Shown: positions 50,307 through 58,563 of the stretch, piece after piece
Layout: the number at the start of each line of letters is the position of its first letter
Position numbering within the stretch: the first letter of the stretch is position 1
Source of the DNA: Akkermansiaceae bacterium UBA956
GTDB taxonomy: Bacteria > Verrucomicrobiota > Verrucomicrobiia > Verrucomicrobiales > Akkermansiaceae
DNA length: 64,000 nt
Assembly (NCBI GenBank): GCA_002293145.1
Contig: DBCO01000002.1
Span: 23,524-87,523, forward strand
Direction of reading: 5' to 3'
Program-made: the position numbers and the translations under genes
The notes under the pieces: model-generated
Databases searched by the model: none
What the model saw: only the letters and a program-made list of their open reading frames with translations
What the model was told of the DNA's origin: nothing

Positions 50307-51158
50307 ATGCGTAAATTTTTCCTACCACTTTCCGCCTTGCTTCTCAGTGCAACTCCAGCCCTTGCTGCGGGTGGGCATCAGTTGCCGCTATACCCTAGCT
50401 CGCCATTTGAAGGCACCGCCTTCTCTTGGATTTCGAACTCGATGATTATGGTGTGGATCGGAGCAATCCTGATCATTTTGTTTTGCCGCGCTGCCACATC
50501 GAAACTTTCACTCGTTCCCACCGGGTTTCAAAACTTTGCCGAATGGTTAATCGAAAGCCTCTACGGTTTTTTCGGAAATATCCTAGGGGATCATCTTGTG
50601 AAGCGCACCTTCTGGTTTTTTGGCTCCACCTTCATGTTGATTCTGACTGTTAATTACTTGGCTCTCATTCCAGGCGTTGGAACAATTACGTTTCTTGACA
50701 GCCACGGACACATAACCGGCCTCCTCCGCGGTGGCAACGCTGACCTCAATATGACAGGTGCCATGTCGATCACTTTCGCTCTACTCTGGCTCTACTGGGC
50801 TGTTACCGAAAACGGCGTCAAAAATTTCTTCGCTCACATTTTCGCGCCCAAAGGCACTTTCACGGGAATCATGAAGGTCGGAATGGACGTGATTTTCTTC
50901 CTCGTCGGTATTCTGGAAATCGTATCCATTTGCATCCGCCCCGTAGCTCTTAGTTTCCGACTTTTTGGTAACATCTACGGCGGCGAACAAACCATGGAAG
51001 GCCTCATGGCTCTCGTTCCAGAAAACCTCGCCTTCCTCCCCGCGCTTCCTTTCTATTTCATGGAGTTACTCGTCGGCCTCGTGCAGGCCCTCGTGTTCAC
51101 GCTCCTCAGTGCCGTCTTCCTTAAACTCATTTGTGAGCACAGCGAAGAACATCATTGA
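50307..51158 (+). CDS. atpB: ATP synthase Fo subunit a
   Basis: Membrane subunit that forms the proton half-channels next to the c-ring. The 283-residue product begins with a signal-peptide-like segment (FFLPLSALLLSATPALAAGG). The essential stator arginine is R218 in RPVALSFRLFGNIYGGE, and the C-terminal helix LLVGLVQALVFTLLSAVFL carries the partner glutamine. It is first in the order atpB, E, F, H, A, G, lipoprotein, D, C. No atpI precedes it. Confidence 0.95.
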   Translation: MRKFFLPLSALLLSATPALAAGGHQLPLYPSSPFEGTAFSWISNSMIMVWIGAILIILFCRAATSKLSLVPTGFQNFAEWLIESLYGFFGNILGDHLVKRTFWFFGSTFMLILTVNYLALIPGVGTITFLDSHGHITGLLRGGNADLNMTGAMSITFALLWLYWAVTENGVKNFFAHIFAPKGTFTGIMKVGMDVIFFLVGILEIVSICIRPVALSFRLFGNIYGGEQTMEGLMALVPENLAFLPALPFYFMELLVGLVQALVFTLLSAVFLKLICEHSEEHH

Positions 51159-51239
51159 ACCCCTTTTGCTACTTGACCATGGATGAGCCGTGGAGGTAGC
51201 GAACAACGACAACAACCACTAACTACATACTACACTATT

Positions 51240-51440
51240 ATGGGAACTAAAGCATTCGCAGTAGCACTCGCAGCACTTGGCGCTGGTCTCGGCATCGGAA
51301 TTCTCGGCAGCAAAGCCGCTGAGGGAACAGGCCGCAACCCTGGCGCAGCCACACCGATCCTCGTGATCTCGATTATTCTTGCAGCTCTGATTGAAGGTGT
51401 CTTCATTCTTTCCGCATTCGCTGTAACTTACACGCCATAA
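51240..51440 (+). CDS. atpE: ATP synthase Fo subunit c
   Basis: Proteolipid of the rotating ring. The ATG at 51240 gives 66 residues, MGTKAFAVALAALGAGLGIG and onward; the frame is open from 51183 but the extra residues are not family-like. Two helices flank the RNP polar loop (32-34). The ion-carrying carboxylate is E52 in LAALIEGVF. The glutamine and serine that mark sodium-binding rings are absent (isoleucine and glycine at those places), so proton coupling is expected. Confidence 0.95.
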   Translation: MGTKAFAVALAALGAGLGIGILGSKAAEGTGRNPGAATPILVISIILAALIEGVFILSAFAVTYTP

Positions 51441-51519
51441 TTGAGGCGGCTTGCCGCATCAATGGGTGTCGTCACTTGACGACACCCCCTTCCTTTCCAC
51501 CACCACATTTTTTTCTCAC

Positions 51520-52071
51520 ATGTTTTCCATCCTCGCCGTCAATGTTGCTGAACACGGAGCCGAAACCGCCAAATCTGGTTTATTTGAAACCTTTGGCGTA
51601 ACATGGCCATTTTTTATTGCTCAATTGATCAATTTCCTCCTTGTTCTTTTCATCCTGAAAAAATTCGCTTTTGGTCCGATCCAAGCATTGCTGGAACAAC
51701 GCAAGCAGCGCATTGCTGATGGCGAAAGCAAGTTGAAACAAATCGAGCAACAACTCGCTGATTCCGCCAAGCACACGGAAGAAGTCATCGGCAAAGCCAA
51801 TGCTGACGCCAAGCGTTTGATCGAAGAAGCGAAGTCCAGTGCCACCGCACTGAGCGAAGCCAAAGCACAAGAAGCCGTTGCCACCGCACAAGGCATCATC
51901 GCCAAAGCCGAAGCCGCTGCCAAAGCGGAGCGCGCTCAGATCGCTGCCGACCTCAAGCGTGAATTCGGACGTCTCGTTGCCAATACCGCACAAAATGCTA
52001 CGGGCGGCAAACTCACCGCCGATCAACAACGCGCCATCAACGAGGAATCCCTCACTCGCGTCGAAGCCTAA
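51520..52071 (+). CDS. atpF: ATP synthase Fo subunit b
   Basis: Peripheral stalk subunit. The ATG at 51520 gives 183 residues; an upstream start at 51451 in the same frame lacks family character. One N-terminal membrane helix (WPFFIAQLINFLLVLFIL) is followed by KKFAFGPIQALLEQRKQRI and a long Ala- and Lys-rich helix that dimerises and reaches the delta subunit. Only one b gene is present, so the stalk is presumably a homodimer. Confidence 0.93.
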   Translation: MFSILAVNVAEHGAETAKSGLFETFGVTWPFFIAQLINFLLVLFILKKFAFGPIQALLEQRKQRIADGESKLKQIEQQLADSAKHTEEVIGKANADAKRLIEEAKSSATALSEAKAQEAVATAQGIIAKAEAAAKAERAQIAADLKREFGRLVANTAQNATGGKLTADQQRAINEESLTRVEA

Positions 52072-52085
52072 TCTTTTTTCTCTCC

Positions 52086-52478
52086 ATGAAAGTTTCCAAA
52101 GTCGCAAAAACCGCCGCCAACCGCATCTTTCGCATGTGCATGGCCAGTGGCTCGCTCAACGAGACCCACATGCGCAGTGCTATCGCAAAATTGGTCGCTT
52201 CCAAACCTCGCGATTACCAAGGCATCTTGGTGACCTTGAAGCGCTTGGTTCGCCTCGAAATGGAGCGCAAGCACGCCATCGTCGAGAGCGCTGCCCCGCT
52301 CGATCTCGAGGAGCGGTCCCGCGCTGCGGATTCGATCATCGCCCAATACGGCAAGGACCTAACCTTTGAATACAAAGTCACCCCTGAGCTCCTCGGCGGC
52401 CTGCGCATTCAGGTCGGCAACGACGTCCTCGATGGCTCTGTAAAAGGCCGTCTCGACCGCCTCGCCAACGCATTCTAA
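52086..52478 (+). CDS. atpH: ATP synthase delta subunit, short form
   Basis: Joins the peripheral stalk to the F1 head. The 130-residue product is about 45 residues shorter than usual. The C-terminal part is canonical: ADSIIAQYGKDLTFEYKVTPELLGGLRIQVGNDVLDGSVKGRLDRL. The N-terminal helical bundle that binds alpha is reduced (MKVSKVAKTAANRIFRMCMA and onward). Position between atpF and atpA confirms the assignment. Confidence 0.88.
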   Translation: MKVSKVAKTAANRIFRMCMASGSLNETHMRSAIAKLVASKPRDYQGILVTLKRLVRLEMERKHAIVESAAPLDLEERSRAADSIIAQYGKDLTFEYKVTPELLGGLRIQVGNDVLDGSVKGRLDRLANAF

Positions 52479-52542
52479 CTAACCATTTCAGCATTTCAGT
52501 TTTTTCAGCATTTTTCCACACTTCTAACTTCCCACTTATTTT

Positions 52543-54084
52543 ATGAGCAGCATTCTACAAGAACTCGAAAAAGAGATCGCTAACATCTCTTCCTCCATTG
52601 ACAAGACCAATGTCGGAACCGTCCGCGAAATTGGTGACGGTGTCGCCCGCGTCGAAGGTCTCTCCGACGTGATGCTCAACGAGATGATCAGCTTCCCCGG
52701 CGGAGTGACTGGTCTCGCCATGAACTTGGAAGAAGGTTCGGTTGGCGTTGTGTTGCTCGGCAACTACTCGACCATCAAAGAAGGCGACCAATGCTCCACC
52801 ACTGGCAAACTGCTCTCCGTTCCTGTCGGTGAAGCACTGCTCGGCCGCGTGGTGAACACCATCGGTGAGCCACAAGACGGCAAAGGCGAAATCGCCGCTG
52901 CTGCTTACTATCCTCTGGAAAAAATTGCTCCTGGCATCATCAAACGGAAATCCGTTTCCGTGCCTGTGCAAACCGGCATCATGGCCATCGACGCGATGAT
53001 TCCGATCGGTCGTGGTCAGCGTGAGTTGATCATTGGTGACCGTGCCACCGGCAAAACCACCATCGCCGTTGACACCATCATTTCTCAGGCCAAGCAAAAC
53101 AAGGCTGCTGAACAAGGTAAACTGCAAAACCACAAACCGCTGTATTGCATCTACGTGGTCATCGGCCAAAAACTCTCGAACGTTGCGCGGATCATCAAAA
53201 CTCTGGAAGACGCCGGCGCGATGGAATACACCACCATCGTTACTGCATCGGCATCGGACTCCGCCGCCATGCAATACCTTGCTCCTTACGCGGGTTGCTC
53301 GATTGCTGAATACCTCATGGACAAAGGTCAAGATTGCTTGATCGTGTTCGATGATCTTTCCAAGCACGCCGTTGCCTATCGTCAAGTTTCGCTGATTCTG
53401 AAGCGTCCTTCCGGTCGTGAAGCGTATCCTGGTGACGTGTTCTACCTCCACAGCCGCTTGCTCGAGCGCTCCGCTCGTCTTTCTGACAACGCAGGTGGTG
53501 GTTCCTTGACCGCTCTGCCGATCATCGAAACCCAAGCTGGTGACGTATCCGCCTACATTCCTACCAACGTGATTTCGATCACCGACGGTCAGATCTACTT
53601 GGAAACCGACCTTTTCTACCAAGGCATCCGTCCTGCGATTTCCGTAGGTCTCTCGGTTTCTCGTGTGGGTTCCGCAGCACAAACAAAGACCATCAAATCT
53701 GTTGCTGGTACTACCAAGCTCGACCTCGCTCAGTATCGCGAGCTTCAAGCTTTCGCACAGTTCGGTTCGGACCTCGATGCATCGACCAAGAAGAAACTCG
53801 ATCGCGGTGCTCGCATCGTTGAGCTCTTCAAGCAAAACCAATACAATCCTTTCAGCATGGAGCTGGAAGCAGTATTCCTCTTCGCCATGCAAAACGGTTA
53901 CTTCGATGACATTCCAGTCAACAAAGTGCGCGAATTCCAAGCAGGCATGGGCGAGTTCTTCGAGACCCGCAAAGCTGACGTTCTTGACAACATCCGTAAC
54001 AACAAGCCCGACCTCAAGAAGGACGCCACCGCTGTTGCCGCTGTCAAGCAAGCGATCGAAGACTTCAAAGGGTCTTGGAAATAA
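52543..54084 (+). CDS. atpA: ATP synthase F1 subunit alpha
   Basis: Non-catalytic nucleotide-binding subunit of F1. The 513-residue product is full length, with the P-loop GDRATGKTT at 165-173 and the arginine-finger region PAISVGLSVSRVGSAAQ. The gene begins 64 bases after atpH and is preceded by a leader rich in TTCAGCATTTCAG that recurs, modified, before atpC. Assignment is secure. Confidence 0.97.
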   Translation: MSSILQELEKEIANISSSIDKTNVGTVREIGDGVARVEGLSDVMLNEMISFPGGVTGLAMNLEEGSVGVVLLGNYSTIKEGDQCSTTGKLLSVPVGEALLGRVVNTIGEPQDGKGEIAAAAYYPLEKIAPGIIKRKSVSVPVQTGIMAIDAMIPIGRGQRELIIGDRATGKTTIAVDTIISQAKQNKAAEQGKLQNHKPLYCIYVVIGQKLSNVARIIKTLEDAGAMEYTTIVTASASDSAAMQYLAPYAGCSIAEYLMDKGQDCLIVFDDLSKHAVAYRQVSLILKRPSGREAYPGDVFYLHSRLLERSARLSDNAGGGSLTALPIIETQAGDVSAYIPTNVISITDGQIYLETDLFYQGIRPAISVGLSVSRVGSAAQTKTIKSVAGTTKLDLAQYRELQAFAQFGSDLDASTKKKLDRGARIVELFKQNQYNPFSMELEAVFLFAMQNGYFDDIPVNKVREFQAGMGEFFETRKADVLDNIRNNKPDLKKDATAVAAVKQAIEDFKGSWK

Positions 54085-54131
54085 TCCGTCACTGATCACT
54101 GCTCACTGATCACTCCCAACTTACCTAACAC

Positions 54132-55025
54132 ATGGCCAACCTCCGCGACATTCGCCGACGCATCAAATCGGTAAAAAGCACTGCCCAAATCACCCGCGCG
54201 ATGCAGCTCGTAGCTGCCGCTAAGATGAAGAAGGCCCAAGATCAGGCCGTCGCTGGACGCGACTACGCCAATCAACTCAACCAAGTGCTGGTGAACCTCA
54301 AGAGCAACGTCGAAGAGGAAAGCCATCCCCTGCTCCAAGCCCGCTCCGGCGGCAAGGAGTTGATGCTGGTTGTTTCCACGGACAAAGGACTTTGCGGTGC
54401 GCTTAACACCAACTTGTTCAAAAAAGTGCGCAGTGAAAGCGGCACCGAAACCCACTACGTCACTGTCGGTCGCAAATTGCGCGCGATTTTGTCCAAACTG
54501 GGCAAGGAAATGCTCGCTGATTTCGAAGTCAAGGACCCCGTGCCTTTTGCCGAAGCCCGTCCGATTTCCAAGTTTCTCACCAAGCAGTTTCTCGAAGGTG
54601 GATATGATAAAATCTCCATCGCCTTCAACAACTTCATTACCGTGATGAACCAAGAGCCAACAGTCATTCAACTGCTGCCAATCAGTAGTGAGCAACTGGG
54701 CGAAAAACAAGAGTTCGAAGGTGTCGGCAATCACGTTGACGAAACCGATAAGAACGCAGCCCTGGGCAAAGACTACAGCTTTGAGCCCTCGCCAATGGAA
54801 GTGCTCGATACCTTGCTGCCGCTCTACATCAACTTCCAAGTCTATCAGACTCTCGTCGAAGCCCGTGCCTCCGAGCACAGCGCCCGCATGGTCGCCATGA
54901 AAGCTGCTACGGACAACGCCAAGAAGTTCATCAAAGAACTCACCTTGGAATACAACAAAGCACGTCAGGCCGCGATCACCTCCGAACTCCTCGAAATCAC
55001 CACCGCCATGAAGGCGATGGAATAA
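54132..55025 (+). CDS. atpG: ATP synthase F1 subunit gamma
   Basis: Central rotor shaft. The 297-residue product begins MANLRDIRRRIKSVKSTAQITRAMQLVAAAKMKKAQ, the canonical N-terminal helix, contains TDKGLCGALNTNL, and ends with the C-terminal helix NKARQAAITSELLEITTAMKAME. It is separated from atpD by an extra lipoprotein gene, unlike the standard order. Assignment is secure. Confidence 0.96.
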   Translation: MANLRDIRRRIKSVKSTAQITRAMQLVAAAKMKKAQDQAVAGRDYANQLNQVLVNLKSNVEEESHPLLQARSGGKELMLVVSTDKGLCGALNTNLFKKVRSESGTETHYVTVGRKLRAILSKLGKEMLADFEVKDPVPFAEARPISKFLTKQFLEGGYDKISIAFNNFITVMNQEPTVIQLLPISSEQLGEKQEFEGVGNHVDETDKNAALGKDYSFEPSPMEVLDTLLPLYINFQVYQTLVEARASEHSARMVAMKAATDNAKKFIKELTLEYNKARQAAITSELLEITTAMKAME

Positions 55026-55055
55026 AACAATCAAACTCTTACTACCTATCTAATT

Positions 55056-55424
55056 ATGAAATTTATGAAACAATTCACAGCTCTAGTTCTAATTTTATCT
55101 CTTTGCAGCTGCTCGCTGTTTGCTCCAAGCAAGCAGCCTGTCACTGTAAATTCCAACGTATCGAGCGTAAACATCATGGCTAACGGTGAGAGCAAAGGCC
55201 AAACACCAGTAACTTTTGAAGCACAGAGAAATCAGTCTTTGCACATCGTTGCTACTAAGTCTGGCTACAAGCCAAGCACCTACACTGTGGATAGACAACT
55301 CAGCGGCACAGCGATGGCAGACATCGTAGGCGGCTTATTCTTTGGTGTGCCTTTTATTGGCCTATTTGGTCCCGGAGCTTGGAAGCTTGAACAGGACAAT
55401 GTAATGGTGCCAATGAGCCGCTAA
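55056..55424 (+). CDS. Small lipoprotein with PEGA-like domain inside the atp operon
   Basis: The 122-residue product has a lipoprotein signal (ALVLILSLCSCSLF; acylated cysteine C17 or C19). The central part, VTVNSNVSSVNIMANGESKG followed by QTPVTFEAQRNQSLHIVATKSGYK, fits the PEGA surface-domain pattern. A C-terminal hydrophobic stretch (ADIVGGLFFGVPFIGLFGPG) follows. It lies between atpG and atpD in the same orientation, where no ATP synthase gene is expected, and the flanking spacers contain TGATCAC repeats. A role in ATP synthase is not implied; it is probably an insertion into the operon. Confidence 0.8.
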   Translation: MKFMKQFTALVLILSLCSCSLFAPSKQPVTVNSNVSSVNIMANGESKGQTPVTFEAQRNQSLHIVATKSGYKPSTYTVDRQLSGTAMADIVGGLFFGVPFIGLFGPGAWKLEQDNVMVPMSR

Positions 55425-55492
55425 TTGAAGAGTTATCGCATTCGATTCATCCCATTTCACACTTCACACTGATCACTTCACACTTTATTATT

Positions 55493-56956
55493 ATGAGCAA
55501 CCAAGGAACCATCGTTCAAGTCATCGGCGCCGTTGTCGATGCCGACTTCTCCAAAGCCAGCAGCCTTCCCGCCATTTTCAATGCGCTGGAAGTCCGCTAC
55601 ACCGTCAATGGTGTTGAAACATACCTCGTGCTGGAAGTGCAGCAACACCTCGGCGATGGCTGGGTGCGTGCTGTAGCCATGTCTTCCACTGATGGTTTGA
55701 AGCGTGGTCTTGCGATCACGGATAAGGGAGTCCCCATTTCCGTGCCAGTCGGCAAGCAAGTTCTCGGCCGTATTTTCAACGTTACCGGTGACCTCGTCGA
55801 TGAAAACGTGCCTCTTGAGGACGCGAACCGTCGCTCGCCAATTCACCGTCCCGCTCCCCTGCTCACTGAGCAAAGCGCCAATACCGAAGTTCTCGTGACT
55901 GGTATCAAAGTCATTGACCTGATCTGCCCACTGCTCAAAGGTGGTAAAGGCGGCATGTTCGGTGGTGCTGGTGTAGGCAAAACCGTGGTGATCATGGAGC
56001 TCATCAACAACATCGCCAAAGCGCACGGTGGTTACTCCGTTTTCGCAGGCGTCGGTGAGCGGACTCGTGAAGGAAATGACCTTTATTGGGAAATGATCGA
56101 AGGTAACGTTATCGCTACCGAGAAAGACGAACACGGTCACGTCAAACTCACTCCCGAAGGTAATCCTGTGCTCGCCGAGGGCTCCAAAGTGGCTCTTTGC
56201 TATGGTCAGATGAACGAGCCTCCGGGTGCTCGTCTGCGCGTTGCGCTCTCCGCCCTCACCATGGCTGAGCATTTCCGTGACGAAGACAACCAAGACGTGC
56301 TGCTGTTCGTCGACAACGTTTTCCGTTTCTCCCAAGCCGGTTCGGAAGTATCCGCTCTGCTCGGACGGACTCCATCCGCTGTAGGTTACCAGCCAACTCT
56401 TTCCGAAGAAATGGCCACTCTCCAAGAGCGGATTACCTCCACCAACAAAGGTTCGATCACCTCGATTCAGGCCGTTTACGTTCCTGCTGACGACTTGACC
56501 GACCCCGCTCCTGCCAACACCTTCGCTCACCTTGACGCCACCGTGGTGCTTGAGCGTTCCTTGGCAGAACAAGCGCTGTTCCCCGCTGTGGACCCGCTCG
56601 CTTCTACCTCCAAGGCGCTTGCCCCCGAGGTTGTTGGAGCCGAACACTACCGCGTTGCTCGCGGCGTTCAGCAAGTTCTTCAACGCTACAAAGACCTCCA
56701 AGACATCATCGCGATTCTTGGTATGGACGAACTCTCCGACGAAGACAAACTGACCGTGTTCCGCGCTCGTAAATTGCAGCGTTTCCTGACCCAGCCGTTC
56801 CACGTTGCCGAAATTTTCACCAACGTTCCCGGTGCACTAGTTTCGCTCGAAGACACCGTCAAAGGCTTCGCCGAAATTCTCGACGGCAAGTGGGATGACG
56901 TGCCAGAGGGTAACTTCTACATGAAGGGTGGCATCGACACCGTAGCGCGTAGTTAA
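55493..56956 (+). CDS. atpD: ATP synthase F1 subunit beta
   Basis: Catalytic subunit of F1. The 487-residue product has the P-loop GGAGVGKT at 157-164, the catalytic glutamate in VGERTREGNDLYWEM, the Walker B region DVLLFVDNVFRFSQAGSEVSALLGR, and the C-terminal DELSDEDKLTV of the DELSEED type. Length and motifs are standard. It follows the inserted lipoprotein gene by 68 bases. Confidence 0.97.
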   Translation: MSNQGTIVQVIGAVVDADFSKASSLPAIFNALEVRYTVNGVETYLVLEVQQHLGDGWVRAVAMSSTDGLKRGLAITDKGVPISVPVGKQVLGRIFNVTGDLVDENVPLEDANRRSPIHRPAPLLTEQSANTEVLVTGIKVIDLICPLLKGGKGGMFGGAGVGKTVVIMELINNIAKAHGGYSVFAGVGERTREGNDLYWEMIEGNVIATEKDEHGHVKLTPEGNPVLAEGSKVALCYGQMNEPPGARLRVALSALTMAEHFRDEDNQDVLLFVDNVFRFSQAGSEVSALLGRTPSAVGYQPTLSEEMATLQERITSTNKGSITSIQAVYVPADDLTDPAPANTFAHLDATVVLERSLAEQALFPAVDPLASTSKALAPEVVGAEHYRVARGVQQVLQRYKDLQDIIAILGMDELSDEDKLTVFRARKLQRFLTQPFHVAEIFTNVPGALVSLEDTVKGFAEILDGKWDDVPEGNFYMKGGIDTVARS

Positions 56957-57004
56957 TGATTAATTCAGCGTTTCAGTTTTCCTAATTTCAGCTTTTTTCC
57001 ATCA

Positions 57005-57415
57005 ATGCCTCTCCACCTCGAAATCGTAACGCCCGAGAAAAAAATCTTTTCGGACATCGTGACCAACGTCTATCTCCCAGGAGCAGACGGCGAAATGGGC
57101 ATCCTTCCTGCGCACAGCGCCCTCGTCTCAGCACTCGCCCCAGGCGAGCTGCGCTATGAGAAAGACGGTGTCGTGACCGCCATTGCCATCGGCAGTGGCT
57201 TTGCGGAAGTCACCCAGGAGAAAGTCAATATCCTGACCGACATGGCCCTCGGTGACGAACAGATCGACGAAGCCAAGGCCGAGGCCGCGATGCAACGCGC
57301 CGAGGAGCAACTCAAAACCATCGATCACAGCATCGATGCCGAAGAAGTCGCCCACCTCCAAGCAATCATCGCCAAGTCCATGGCCCAGCTTAAGCTCAAA
57401 CGCCGCCCACATTGA
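57005..57415 (+). CDS. atpC: ATP synthase F1 subunit epsilon
   Basis: Regulatory and coupling subunit of the rotor. The 136-residue product begins MPLHLEIVTPEKKIFSDIV and has the beta-sandwich pieces LPGADGEMGILPAHSALVSAL and GSGFAEVTQEKVNILTDMA, followed by two C-terminal helices. It is the last gene of the operon, with a strong terminator 20 bases downstream. Confidence 0.94.
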   Translation: MPLHLEIVTPEKKIFSDIVTNVYLPGADGEMGILPAHSALVSALAPGELRYEKDGVVTAIAIGSGFAEVTQEKVNILTDMALGDEQIDEAKAEAAMQRAEEQLKTIDHSIDAEEVAHLQAIIAKSMAQLKLKRRPH

Positions 57416-57435
57416 TTGGCACGCCACAAACTACA

Positions 57436-57473
57436 CAAAAAAACCGCGCCCTTCACACGGCGCGGTTTTTTTT
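57436..57473 (+). terminator. Terminator of the ATP synthase operon
   Basis: AAAAAAACCGCGCC and GGCGCGGTTTTTTTT around an eight-base loop: a perfect, strong intrinsic terminator with tails on both strands. Confidence 0.95.
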
Positions 57474-57595
57474 GCACTCATCCATTTAGCTTCATCAAAA
57501 ATTCACACTTGCATGATTGCGGTGGAGGCGCGACTCAGATAGCTTTGCGCCTTGCATTACCTTTGCCGTTACTGGAACGAATCCATTGCACTCCT

Positions 57596-58552
57596 ATGAA
57601 CTCGACTCTTCGCTCGCTGCTGCCTCTGGCCACTGGAACTTTTGTTGGCGCCCTGGGCGCGATTTTATTGCAACGCAGTCTACCGCCAAAGGAAGGCTCG
57701 CCAGAAGAACGCATTGCTATTCTCGAAAATGATTTGAAAAAAGCCGAAACAGAATTGCGCTCGTGGCAGGATACAAGCCCACGCAAACGCTTTGGTGCTA
57801 CCACTCATGACAATGTGCGCAGCATTGCTCAGGCACTCAAAGATGGCCTACCAGTCACACCGGACGATATTTTCAATTCGTTCAAACCACTCATGCGCGA
57901 TCTTTCACCACTCACCGAGCGGATGCGCAAGATCGAAACCAAGCGTAGTGCCGAAGCTCGTGCTGGCGAATATGCTCGTAAGTATGGCCTCACCGCCGAG
58001 CAGCAAAAGCAACTGGTCGACAACTTAGTCTTGCAAGGAGATGAGCAACGAAAAGCCTTACAAGTCATGATGGAAAGCGATCATGTGAGCATGAATGAAT
58101 ACATGAAAGCCGAGCGGGCGCAGGATCGTGACGCCGGACTCGATGAAACCATGGCTGCGATGTTGCAAGGTGAAAAACGCGAACAGTTTCTCACCGAGCG
58201 CTTGAATGAAAAAGCAGAACAGGTTCAAACCGAGGCCGATGGCAAAGTCAAACGTATCGATGATATCGTGAAGCTCGATGACCAACAGCGGCATCAAATG
58301 TTTCTCAACATGGCGCAGACATCTCGTTACTACGACAAACAAATGCAGTTCGATGGTTTGCAAGATGGGGTAACACCTCTGGCCGAAGGCACAACGGAAA
58401 AGCAAGCGATGATGTCCGTTTTGCGCCCCGAACAAGTGCAAGCATACGAAGAGCACCGCAGAGAACAATTGGAAAAAGCACAACAAGATGCCGCGGAAAT
58501 CGGACTCACCATTCCGAACGACTGGAATCCCGACGACGACATTAGCTTCTAA
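57596..58552 (+). CDS. Membrane-anchored coiled-coil protein of unknown function
   Basis: The ATG at 57596 gives 318 residues; the frame is open upstream through the atp terminator, which rules out the longer version. The N-terminus MNSTLRSLLPLATGTFVGAL and following hydrophobic residues look like an uncleaved signal anchor. A coiled coil (RIAILENDLKKAETELRSW) is followed by a highly charged, helical body with a repeated pattern resembling Spy/CpxP-type helical proteins (LTAEQQKQLVDNL, LDDQQRHQMFLNM, LRPEQVQAYEEHRREQLEK). The substrate or partner is unknown. An ABC transporter pair follows 11 bases later, perhaps in the same transcript. Confidence 0.7.
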   Translation: MNSTLRSLLPLATGTFVGALGAILLQRSLPPKEGSPEERIAILENDLKKAETELRSWQDTSPRKRFGATTHDNVRSIAQALKDGLPVTPDDIFNSFKPLMRDLSPLTERMRKIETKRSAEARAGEYARKYGLTAEQQKQLVDNLVLQGDEQRKALQVMMESDHVSMNEYMKAERAQDRDAGLDETMAAMLQGEKREQFLTERLNEKAEQVQTEADGKVKRIDDIVKLDDQQRHQMFLNMAQTSRYYDKQMQFDGLQDGVTPLAEGTTEKQAMMSVLRPEQVQAYEEHRREQLEKAQQDAAEIGLTIPNDWNPDDDISF

Positions 58553-58563
58553 CATTTTTTCTC

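Noticed and set aside
52555..54099. A 514-codon open frame antisense to atpA, and a similar 441-codon one antisense to atpD
   Set aside because: Long antisense frames arise from the codon usage of highly conserved genes; they contain no recognisable domain and the sense genes are certain.
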